Positions 1 through 5,320 of a stretch of DNA of 5,621 bases are shown here, piece by piece. Each line of letters begins with the position of its first letter. Position 1 is the first letter of the stretch. Below the pieces are notes generated by a model that saw nothing but the letters and a program-made list of their open reading frames with translations, had not been told where the DNA came from and searched no databases. The position numbers and the translations under genes were made by a program. Origin of the DNA: an uncultured Geobacteraceae bacterium (lineage in GTDB: Bacteria > Desulfobacterota > Desulfuromonadia > Geobacterales > Pseudopelobacteraceae); contig CAIRND010000497.1 of NCBI GenBank assembly GCA_903879825.1, forward strand, positions 1-5,621, read 5' to 3'.

Positions 1-619
1 AATCAAGCCGTTGTGCCAACAACTCTCCCACGGTCCGGCAGAGTCCTGTAGCAGAAACGTACGTCTCCAGGCAGCCCTGTTTTCCGCAGGCACAGAAGCG
101 ACCTGTAGGATCGACGGTGGTGTGACCAAGCTCGCCGGCACAGCCATCGGCACCATACAATAGTTCGCCATTAACAATAAGACCGCTCCCCAAACCTGTT
201 CCCAGAGTGATAACAAGAGCGTGTTTCATCCCGCGCGCACCGCCGAACAACAGTTCGCCGATTGCGGCGGCGTTGGCATCATTAGTTATCGCAACCGGAG
301 TATCGTAGTGCTGCCGGAACAGCTCCACCAGATTAACCGACGCTCCCCAGTTCAGGTTCACCGGATTTTCGACCGTCCCCCGATGGTAGTTGGCGTTCGG
401 AGCTCCGATACCGATGCCTGAAATGTTAATGGACGACGGAAGCGTGGTGCGTAATTTTTCGATTGTATCATGCAGTCGGCACACCAGTGTCTGTGCCGAT
501 TGCTGCGCCTGCGTGGCAAGAGTGGTCTCACATATCAGAGCACCATTACAATCAACAAAACCAAGGGAAGTAGTTGTCCCGCCGATATCTATTCCAATAA
601 CACAATTGTCAGTCTGCAT
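1..619 (-). CDS. ROK-family sugar kinase (glucokinase/hexokinase-like), N-terminal 206 codons, cut by the left window edge
   Basis: Translation from ATG at 619 stays open to base 1, giving 206 residues of a protein that is usually a little over 300. An AGGAG ribosome site (629-625) lies 5 bases before the ATG. Visible motifs: the N-terminal phosphate loop DIGGTT (11-16); the TNDANAAA segment with the presumed catalytic base D114; the nucleotide-binding GTGLGSG (140-146); the E163-L-G165-H166 motif; and the zinc knuckle C176-A-C178-G-K-Q-G-C183-L-E185. ROK kinases phosphorylate a free hexose at O6 with ATP in the cytoplasm. The ExGH form and overall pattern fit glucokinase or broad-specificity hexokinase (RokA type), but N-acetyl-sugar or mannose kinase cannot be excluded. 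No DNA-binding N-terminal domain is present, so it is an enzyme, not a ROK repressor. It is divergent from the TPR gene at 832. Confidence 0.93.
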   Translation of the reverse strand, partial: MQTDNCVIGIDIGGTTTSLGFVDCNGALICETTLATQAQQSAQTLVCRLHDTIEKLRTTLPSSINISGIGIGAPNANYHRGTVENPVNLNWGASVNLVELFRQHYDTPVAITNDANAAAIGELLFGGARGMKHALVITLGTGLGSGLIVNGELLYGADGCAGELGHTTVDPTGRFCACGKQGCLETYVSATGLCRTVGELLAQRLD

Positions 620-747
620 GGCTACTCCTGGTAAACTGTGGTATGGTAAGGCTGTTTTCGCGCAACGAGCACTTGATTGGCCGCTACTGTAGCACACTCA
701 ATTGTTGTTGAACCACCCGAAAAGTCCTTGAACTGGTTAAAATTAAG

Positions 748-755
748 CCGATAAG
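748..755 (+). promoter_or_regulatory. Possible sigma-28 (FliA-type) -10 element upstream of the TPR/Ig gene
   Basis: GCCGATAA matches the enterobacterial FliA -10 consensus at all eight positions and lies 76 bases before the ATG at 832. At the usual 11-base spacing the -35 slot holds TTGAACTG, a poor match to TAAAGTTT. A weak sigma-70 alternative uses TTGAAC (729-734), 18 bases, then TAAGCT (753-758). The assignment therefore rests on the -10 alone. The rest of 620-831 shows only the ribosome sites of the two divergent genes. Confidence 0.3.
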
Positions 756-831
756 CTACACAGGCACTCATACATGTTTTCTGCTGTTTTATGGCAATTG
801 ACCTGTCTGCAGCGAGAAAAGAGGAACAACC

Positions 832-2064
832 ATGGCACTTTCCCAATCAGATCAGTGGGCGGCAAATGCCGATGCATTTGCGTCGGTCTCCCAGAATATT
901 CAGTCACAACGCGCTCAGATTGCCCAGTATGCCATACTTAACGGGGCAACGTACCTGAGCAACGGCAAGCAGAACGAAGCGATTAAGGAGTTCAAAAAAG
1001 CGTTGGCTTTTGATCCTCAGAACGCAACCGCCCACACCAACATCGGCAAAATCTACCAAAATCAGGGGAAACTTCCAGAGGCAATCAAGGAGTTCAAATC
1101 CGTTGCCCAGAACGACAGAACATCAGTGACCGCACGCAATGATCTTGGCAATGCCTACCTCCAGGCCAAGCAATACAACGATGCTGAAAAGGAATTTAAA
1201 ACTGCCGCAAAAATGGATCCGATCAACCCATTGGCCGACTATACTCTTGGGCTCCTTTACACCCAAACCAGTCGCTATGGAGATGCGGAGGCGCAGTTTA
1301 AAAAAGTGGGCAAGGTGTCTCCCCGCGACGGCAACGTACCATACAGTTTAGGGGTCCTTTACAACAAAATGGGACGTCCGGAAGACGCCGCAAAACAGCT
1401 TGTTAAGTCACTAACGCTCAAGAAAGATTTTGCCGCCGCCAACTATGAACTTGGTGCGGCCTATGTGGCACTGGGTGACACCGACAAGGCCGCAGCTCAG
1501 CTTAAGATACTTGATACAAAAAAATCAAGCCTCGCAAATGATTTGGGAGGCCTCCTTAACAAGCCCAAAATGGTTTATATCGATTCAAGCAGTAGTCGAA
1601 GCTTCAGTGCGCTATTAGGCCCGCGCACCCCCCTCTGGATGCTCGATCCAACTTTGTTGACTGCAAACGCCAGTAAAAAAGTCACTGTTGCCATTGCATT
1701 CAGTAACGAAATGGATGTCGCCTCCATTATGAATCCGGCAAACTGGGAAATATCGAGAGCAAAGAGCACCGATGGGGGGTACTACAATAGCTTCATGCCG
1801 ACAACTTCCAACGAAGTCAGTATTCCCAAGCGCCCCTTTTCAGTCACCTATGACCCCACGACGAAGCAGGCAAGCGTCACCTTTACCGTAACGCAAAGTT
1901 CCACTATAAATCTCGCTTTAGATGCGAATAATCAGCCAATAGACAAAGGCGCTACGATCGATCCATCGCACCTGGTCTTCAAATTTTCCGGCAAAGACTC
2001 ATCCGGAAGGCTTATGGACACAACCGGCGATCAGATTGACGGCTATGCTTCCAAAGCTTTTTAA
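832..2064 (+). CDS. TPR-repeat protein with C-terminal Ig-like beta domain (410 aa)
   Basis: The start ATG at 832 follows an AGAGGA ribosome site. The N-terminus (1-32) is polar and helical with no signal peptide or membrane segment, so the protein is predicted to be cytoplasmic unless exported by a non-Sec route. Six consecutive 34-residue TPRs follow, at about 33-64, 67-98, 101-132, 135-166, 169-200 and 203-230, with typical residues such as the 'NEAIKEFKKAL..DP' pattern. A Ser-rich hinge near 250-260 leads to a beta-rich domain (about 262-395) that looks like a bacterial Ig-like/SbsA-type fold: 'VTVAIAFSNEMD', a 'NPANW' turn, 'ASVTFTVTQ', and 'IDPSHLVFKFSG' near the end. TPRs mediate protein-protein contacts and Ig-like domains usually occur in surface or appendage proteins, so a scaffold or assembly role is plausible but unproven. 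The gene is monocistronic, ending at a terminator. Confidence 0.9.
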   Translation: MALSQSDQWAANADAFASVSQNIQSQRAQIAQYAILNGATYLSNGKQNEAIKEFKKALAFDPQNATAHTNIGKIYQNQGKLPEAIKEFKSVAQNDRTSVTARNDLGNAYLQAKQYNDAEKEFKTAAKMDPINPLADYTLGLLYTQTSRYGDAEAQFKKVGKVSPRDGNVPYSLGVLYNKMGRPEDAAKQLVKSLTLKKDFAAANYELGAAYVALGDTDKAAAQLKILDTKKSSLANDLGGLLNKPKMVYIDSSSSRSFSALLGPRTPLWMLDPTLLTANASKKVTVAIAFSNEMDVASIMNPANWEISRAKSTDGGYYNSFMPTTSNEVSIPKRPFSVTYDPTTKQASVTFTVTQSSTINLALDANNQPIDKGATIDPSHLVFKFSGKDSSGRLMDTTGDQIDGYASKAF

Positions 2065-2096
2065 GAAGGATTAACTCGCAGACAAGTTTTATACCC

Positions 2097-2130
2097 AAGA
2101 GGGGTCGCATACCACTGTGACCCCTCTTTT
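2097..2130 (+). terminator. Rho-independent terminator after the TPR/Ig gene
   Basis: AAGAGGGGTC (2097-2106) pairs perfectly with GACCCCTCTT (2119-2128). The stem extends inward by one G-U and two Watson-Crick pairs to a six-base loop (2110-2115). A TTTT run closes the 3' side (2127-2130). It begins 33 bases after the TAA at 2062-2064 and separates the two TPR genes into different transcripts. Confidence 0.9.
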
Positions 2131-2142
2131 ATGATAGAAGAA

Positions 2143-2189
2143 TTACAATGCAACGATTCATTGCAAAGATGAAGTGATTATTGTAAAAA
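2143..2189 (+). promoter_or_regulatory. Putative promoter/operator region of the 12-TPR gene
   Basis: TTGCAA (2161-2166), a 17-base spacer and TAAAAA (2184-2189) form a plausible sigma-70 promoter, with 4 of 6 matches in each hexamer. An inverted repeat TTACAAT (2143-2149) / ATTGTAA (2180-2186) brackets the -35, and its right arm overlaps the -10. A smaller nested repeat TGCAA (2149-2153) / TTGCA (2161-2165) overlaps the -35. A second -10-like TATAAA is at 2202-2207. The arrangement would suit repressor binding, but no regulator is identified. Confidence 0.35.
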
Positions 2190-2243
2190 TGCTGCTCAAA
2201 ATATAAATGAGCTTAGAGTCGCGTCTTCAACCAGGGGGATCAC

Positions 2244-3776
2244 ATGAATCAACTGACATTACAAGGTCTTATCGTAATTGAAGGCCGGGCAACGTACGAA
2301 AGGATCGTTACCTCGATTCGTGACGTCGAACCGGATGAGGCGATTCGTCATATCCAGAATTTCCTCAAGATATATCCCGAATTTGCTCAGGCGCATAACG
2401 ACCTGGCGGTGCTTTACTACCAGTCTGGCAATGGAATGAAGGCATTGGCGTATTACGAAAAGGCTCATAAACTCGAGCCATCCAATATCACCTACCGAAA
2501 GAATCTTGCCGATTTCTATTTTGTCGAACTTGACTGGGCCGATGATGCTATCCAAACCTATCTGGATATTCTGAAAGATAACCCCTTCGACGTTGAAACG
2601 CTTAATGCCCTTGGAACGATCAGCGCTCAAATCGGGCGGCGCGAGCAGGCCCGCCAGTATTTTACCCGTACTTTGCAGCTTGATGCGGTCAACGGTCCCG
2701 CACGACAGGCTCTGCAGCAACTTGGTGGCCAGAGTCCTTCCCCTCAGCAACCAGCACAGATAGCCGGTTATCAAACCCAACAGACTCCAGCTCCTGTGGA
2801 GCGACAAACGCCCGATCCAATCCGGACACAACCTGTATTTCAAGCTCCGACACAAAGCCCCGAGCAACTTTACCGGCAGGCGCTGCAACTGGCAAACTCC
2901 GGCGAAAACAGTGGTGCACTTCGCGCCCTCGAGGATATTATTTTACGTTTTCCTACATATGCGGTGGCCCATAACGATTTGGGCGTACTCTACCAACAGG
3001 AAGGTGACCTGTCCCAGGCCCGTCGCCATCACGAAGAGGCACTGCGTTTAGAGCCGGGCAACCTGAATTTCCAGAAAAATCTGGCCGATTTTCTTAATAT
3101 AGCCTGTGGTGAAACGGAAACCGCACTGGAACTGTATGTCAAAATCCTCGGGGCCAACCCGCGCGATATTGAAACCCTCAAGGCAATCAGCCAGATTTGT
3201 GTCGAAACCGGTAAGCGTGAAGACGCCCGATCGTTTCTTGAAACTATTCTGAAAATAGAGCCATGGAACCGCGAGGCCAGGACATCACTTGACACGCTTG
3301 CAGCAACAAATTCTGTTGCAGCAAGGGGTATTGATGAGATGCATGCCGAAATACTGCAGCTTGTACAGCAAGAACGGCTGAGCGAAGCCCATTCACTGCT
3401 TGAAGAACTTGTCCACAACAACAGCAACAATGCCCTTCTCTACAACGATCTGGGCGTACTGCGCTTTCGCCTCGGTGATATTGAGGGGGCACGATGCGCC
3501 TATGAACGCGCAGCTGAATTGCAGCCAGCCAACAGCAACTTCCGCAAGAACCTTGCGGACCTCTACTTTGTCAACCTCGGGATGGTAGATGATGCCATTC
3601 GAATCTATCTGGACCTGTACCGCCTGCAACCACGTGATCTTGAGACCCTGGCCGCACTTGGTCAGATATGCGTATCCGTTGGTCGTCCGGAGGAAGCCAA
3701 ATCTTTCTATCGCCGAGCGCTGGAGATCGAACCTTGGAGTAAGGATATACGGACAGCGCTTCAGGAGTTAGCCTGA
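2244..3776 (+). CDS. 12-TPR protein built from three tandem four-TPR modules (510 aa)
   Basis: The start ATG at 2244 follows a strong AGGGGG ribosome site (2233-2238). There is no signal peptide or membrane segment. The protein is three copies of one module, at about residues 18-160, 206-352 and 363-510. Each has a leading TPR, a TPR opening with 'NDLxVL' (N52, N244, N401), an unusual 35-residue TPR with invariant 'KNLAD' (86-90, 278-282, 435-439), a TPR with 'RRE/KRE/RPE' before the B helix, and a capping helix. A Gln/Pro/Thr-rich linker (161-205) separates modules 1 and 2. Modules 2 and 3 also share 'IEPW' before the cap (338-341, 495-498). It has no catalytic domain. In Geobacter-like genomes comparable TPR arrays often accompany glycosyltransferases, but none is seen here, so the partner is unknown. 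A scaffold role is inferred from the fold. Confidence 0.9.
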   Translation: MNQLTLQGLIVIEGRATYERIVTSIRDVEPDEAIRHIQNFLKIYPEFAQAHNDLAVLYYQSGNGMKALAYYEKAHKLEPSNITYRKNLADFYFVELDWADDAIQTYLDILKDNPFDVETLNALGTISAQIGRREQARQYFTRTLQLDAVNGPARQALQQLGGQSPSPQQPAQIAGYQTQQTPAPVERQTPDPIRTQPVFQAPTQSPEQLYRQALQLANSGENSGALRALEDIILRFPTYAVAHNDLGVLYQQEGDLSQARRHHEEALRLEPGNLNFQKNLADFLNIACGETETALELYVKILGANPRDIETLKAISQICVETGKREDARSFLETILKIEPWNREARTSLDTLAATNSVAARGIDEMHAEILQLVQQERLSEAHSLLEELVHNNSNNALLYNDLGVLRFRLGDIEGARCAYERAAELQPANSNFRKNLADLYFVNLGMVDDAIRIYLDLYRLQPRDLETLAALGQICVSVGRPEEAKSFYRRALEIEPWSKDIRTALQELA

Positions 3777-3780
3777 TTGA

Positions 3781-3843
3781 GGAAGTGCTGAAGGGTGGCA
3801 TTAAAGAGGAATTCGGCAATTAAATGGATGTCCCTATTTATTC
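3781..3843 (+). repeat. 63-base direct repeat, copy R1 (left of the toxin-antitoxin pair)
   Basis: It matches 4981-5043 with four substitutions and no gaps (59 of 63), exactly 1200 bases apart. It starts 4 bases after the TPR stop codon (3774-3776). In the frame of 3782 it encodes a short tail, EVLKGGIKEEFGN, then TAA at 3821-3823 and a 20-base 3' flank containing TGTCCC. In copy R2 the same bases are the end of a transposase-like pseudogene, so R1 is probably a detached 3' end of a related element. Three of the four differences lie in the coding tail at positions compatible with drift, and the non-coding flank is identical. Confidence 0.9.
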
Positions 3844-3879
3844 TTGACATGAATTGAATGTTAAACAAGCGGTTATAAT
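3844..3879 (+). promoter_or_regulatory. Putative promoter of the mntA-hepT operon
   Basis: A perfect TATAAT -10 lies at 3874-3879, which would start transcription near 3886 and give a leader of about 23 bases. A perfect TTGACA lies at 3844-3849, directly beside the end of repeat R1, but the gap is 24 bases, too long for ordinary sigma-70 use. TTGAAT (3854-3859) gives a 14-base gap, which is too short. The -10 is credible; the -35 is unresolved. Confidence 0.5.
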
Positions 3880-3897
3880 GTGTTACTGAATTAACTC

Positions 3898-3912
3898 ATG
3901 GTTCCGAAATGA
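3898..3912 (+). other. Four-codon leader ORF overlapping the mntA start
   Basis: ATG GTT CCG AAA TGA is an in-phase minimal ORF (MVPK). Its TGA (3910-3912) overlaps the mntA ATG (3909-3911) as ATGA, the usual geometry of translational coupling. mntA itself lacks a recognisable Shine-Dalgarno sequence. The mini-ORF also has no clear ribosome site, so it may be coincidental. Confidence 0.25.
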
Positions 3913-4289
3913 AACAGACTACGTTGGGCGACATACTTGGGCCGATACCTGATCTTGAATTAGCCATTCTTATCGGCAGCCGTGCTACCGGCACCGCCCG
4001 CCCGGACAGTGATTGGGATATTGCTATCCAGTGGTGTCGTGGAATGGATTTTATCCAGCAACTCGCAGCCGCTGAACATCTCCGTATGGCGCTGGCAGAA
4101 AAGCTTGGTGTGCCCATGCAGAACATAGACTTGATTGATCTTCCCACAGCCCGACTTACAATGAGGGCGGTCGTTGCTGAAGAGGGGCTCCCGATCAGCG
4201 GGGGGGAGAGTCTGGCATGGCACCGATTTCTGCAGCGGACGTGGCGAGAACTTGAAGAGCAGTACTGGGAGAAAACTTATGCGGCTTGA
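3909..4289 (+). CDS. mntA: MNT-domain minimal nucleotidyltransferase antitoxin (MntA family)
   Basis: This is a 126-residue protein of the usual MNT antitoxin size. The nucleotidyltransferase signature GSx10DxD is intact: G23-S24, ten residues, then D35-W-D37. A likely third acidic metal ligand lies in 'NIDLIDL' (D74 or D77). In characterised type VII systems, MntA neutralises its partner by adding AMP units to a conserved tyrosine of the HEPN toxin. All residues needed for that reaction appear present. The start at 3909 is required to keep the N-terminal strand before GSR. No later ATG preserves the fold, and no clear Shine-Dalgarno is seen. The gene overlaps hepT by 11 bases and is the first gene of the operon. 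It differs from the well-known Shewanella order, where the HEPN gene comes first. Confidence 0.92.
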   Translation: MKQTTLGDILGPIPDLELAILIGSRATGTARPDSDWDIAIQWCRGMDFIQQLAAAEHLRMALAEKLGVPMQNIDLIDLPTARLTMRAVVAEEGLPISGGESLAWHRFLQRTWRELEEQYWEKTYAA

Positions 4290-4692
4290 TCTGTACCAGT
4301 CCGAAACCGCGTTCATCGCTCAGGAGCAGACCGCACTGCTGGATGAGGCTCGTACGACTCTTCTCACCGGGGATACGCTGTCCCGATTGGAGCAAAATGG
4401 CGTACTGCATGCACTCCAGGTGCTAGTAGAAAACGGGATCGGCAAGGCAAAGCAGTTGCTCAAGGCATCAGCGAAGCAGGTGCCGCTGTCAGCGTATGAT
4501 AGCTTTCTCGGACTGGCAGAGCTCGGTGTCGTGAAAAACGGTGATCTGATTTTGTGGAACGCAGCCATTGGCCTGCGCAACCGGATTGTCCATGACTATA
4601 TGAATATTGACATGCACCGGGTGCTGGAGCTGGTAAAAAGCGGGCAGTACCGGTTTATCACTGAGTTCCTGCTGGCACCGATAACTATCTGA
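4279..4692 (+). CDS. hepT: HEPN-domain RNase toxin (HepT family)
   Basis: The start ATG at 4279 lies inside the 3' end of mntA and has a good GGGAG ribosome site (4267-4271). It gives 137 residues, normal for HepT. An in-frame ATG at 4174 would add 35 residues encoded wholly within mntA and is less likely. The protein is all-helical with the HEPN RNase signature Rx4HxY: R100-N-R-I-V-H105-D-Y107, in the context 'GLRNRIVHDYMNID'. R100 and H105 are the expected catalytic residues and Y107 the expected AMPylation site. HepT enzymes cleave RNA, reported for tRNA or mRNA in different homologues; the target here cannot be read from sequence. Translational overlap with mntA ties toxin synthesis to antitoxin synthesis. 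All key residues are intact, so the module is probably functional. Confidence 0.92.
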   Translation: MRLDLYQSETAFIAQEQTALLDEARTTLLTGDTLSRLEQNGVLHALQVLVENGIGKAKQLLKASAKQVPLSAYDSFLGLAELGVVKNGDLILWNAAIGLRNRIVHDYMNIDMHRVLELVKSGQYRFITEFLLAPITI

Positions 4693-4710
4693 CAATGTGA
4701 TCAGATTGTC
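4687..4710 (+). other. Overlapping alternative hairpins at the hepT stop
   Basis: ATCTGA (4687-4692) can pair with TCAGAT (4701-4706), or GACAAT (4691-4696) with ATTGTC (4705-4710). The two six-base stems share bases and exclude each other. The first includes the hepT stop codon (TGA 4690-4692). No T-run follows, so this is not a convincing intrinsic terminator; it may mark or stabilise the transcript end. Confidence 0.35.
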
Positions 4711-4760
4711 GTACGGCCTGTGACTGGAATATTGATGACGTATTGGAGGTTTCTTTTAGA

Positions 4761-4807
4761 TTTCTATGTTGGAGAAAATGTTTAAATATCATTCCTGGCC
4801 CCAAAGC
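4761..4807 (+). repeat. 47-base direct repeat, copy A
   Basis: It aligns without gaps to 5078-5124 with eight substitutions (39 of 47). It opens with a five-pair hairpin, TTTCT (4761-4765) / AGAAA (4773-4777), contains GTTTAAAT, and ends with CTGGCCCC (4795-4802) and AAAGC. It is followed at 4821-4838 by ATTATGTATACTGTCCCC, another REP-like sequence. This type of short GC-ended motif is typical of debris beside transposase genes. The bases between hepT and this repeat (4711-4760) hold nothing recognisable. Confidence 0.75.
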
Positions 4808-4841
4808 TTCTGAGGTGGCAATTATGTATACTGTCCCCATA

Positions 4842-5023
4842 ATGCAGAGAACGTCATGTTTTGAAGGTGAGATGTAAGGAAAGATTGAAGGGATGATCGT
4901 GGGGAAAATGAGGTTGGCAAAAGGTTAATTCTCAGAGGAATGAGTGTTGAAGAAGAAGCAGAGGCCGCCGGGGTGAGTGTGGAAGTGTTGAAGGGTGGGG
5001 TTAAAGAGGAATTTGGCAATTAA
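4842..5023 (+). pseudogene. Decayed C-terminal end of an Rpn/PD-(D/E)XK transposase-like gene
   Basis: Reading from 4842 gives MQRTSCFEGEM, a TAA stop at 4875, then GKIEGMIVGKMRLAK up to an A-run at 4919-4922. There the frame must shift to continue as RLILRGMSVEEEAEAAG, then VSVEVLKGGVKEEFGN and TAA at 5021-5023. The charged Gly/Lys repeat followed by 'RGMSVEE.AE..GVSVEVL' is the common C-terminal pattern of Rpn-family recombination-promoting nucleases/transposases. One CAA-to-TAA change and loss of one A in the run would explain the two lesions. Nothing of the nuclease domain remains: 4811-4841 is REP-like sequence instead. Family assignment rests on this tail only and is moderate. Confidence 0.55.
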
Positions 5024-5043
5024 ATGGATGTCCCTATTTATTC
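4981..5043 (+). repeat. 63-base direct repeat, copy R2 (right of the toxin-antitoxin pair)
   Basis: This is the partner of 3781-3843. Here it forms the last codons of the transposase-like pseudogene plus 20 bases after its stop, ending at TATTTATTC. Beyond 5043 the two copies diverge at once (CCGAAAC here, TTGACAT after R1), so the shared 3' boundary is sharp and may be a natural element end. No protein-coding potential or other signal is seen in 5044-5077. Confidence 0.9.
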
Positions 5044-5077
5044 CCGAAACTTACGCACCTAATTTATCATGTCTCAC

Positions 5078-5124
5078 ATCCTATGTTGAGGATAATGTTT
5101 AAATGTCAATCCTGACCCCAAAGC
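5078..5124 (+). repeat. 47-base direct repeat, copy B
   Basis: This is the partner of 4761-4807, 317 bases downstream. It also starts with a five-pair hairpin, ATCCT (5078-5082) / AGGAT (5089-5093), despite different stem bases. It ends with CTGACCCC (5112-5119) and AAAGC. It abuts and slightly overlaps the start of the coding tail at 5116-5232. Confidence 0.75.
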
Positions 5125-5232
5125 ACTTACAATTTGTTTGAGAAAAAGCCCATTCCATCGTTGGTTGCGGAGGCACTTAAGCGGAATCCAGAGCAAACCA
5201 AGTATAAACAGCCAGATTTATTCAATAATTAA
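5116..5232 (+). pseudogene. Orphan C-terminal coding tail of an unrecognised gene
   Basis: The frame ending at TAA 5230-5232 is open back to a TGA at 5113-5115, inside repeat B. It reads PQSTYNLFEKKPIPS, then LVAEALKRNPEQTKYKQ and PDLFNN. The composition (balanced charged residues, 'PSLVAEALKRNPEQ', terminal 'PDLF') looks like a real protein C-terminus, but no start codon or ribosome site precedes it. The likeliest reading is a gene whose 5' part was replaced at repeat B. I do not recognise the family. Chance openness over 38 codons is possible. Confidence 0.4.
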
Positions 5233-5320
5233 CCGGACAGTAGTGGGTTACGATGCTTAAAATCCGCTTTTTTGGAGCTTTTACGAACGCATCAATATTT
5301 TTAAACGGGAGGATGTTATA

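Noticed and set aside
390..692. Plus-strand 100-codon ORF and the 221-421 ORF
   Set aside because: Both are antisense shadows of the ROK kinase, whose motifs are clear on the minus strand. The longer one also runs across the kinase start.
622..846. Minus-strand 74-codon ORF ending 2 bases before the ROK kinase ATG
   Set aside because: It has no ribosome site, starts inside the divergent TPR gene, and has no recognisable motif. It occupies the intergenic region, so a small gene is not fully excluded, but the support is too weak.
2259..2888. Minus-strand 209-codon ORF
   Set aside because: It is wholly antisense to the 12-TPR gene, whose repeats and codon pattern explain the sequence. The reverse product has no domain pattern.
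3571..3819. Minus-strand ORFs at 3571-3819 and 4822-5019, both starting MPNSS
   Set aside because: Their shared start is the reverse complement of the 63-base repeat. The plus-strand reading, the C-terminal transposase tail, explains it better.
4174..4278. N-terminal extension of HepT to 172 residues from ATG 4174
   Set aside because: The extra 35 residues are encoded inside mntA, lack a suitable ribosome site, and exceed normal HepT length. ATG 4279 has GGGAG and the typical overlap.
3781..5043. Phage or integron att sites flanking the toxin-antitoxin pair
   Set aside because: The repeat does not overlap a tRNA, and no integrase is present. The coding tail of a transposase-like gene explains the repeat.
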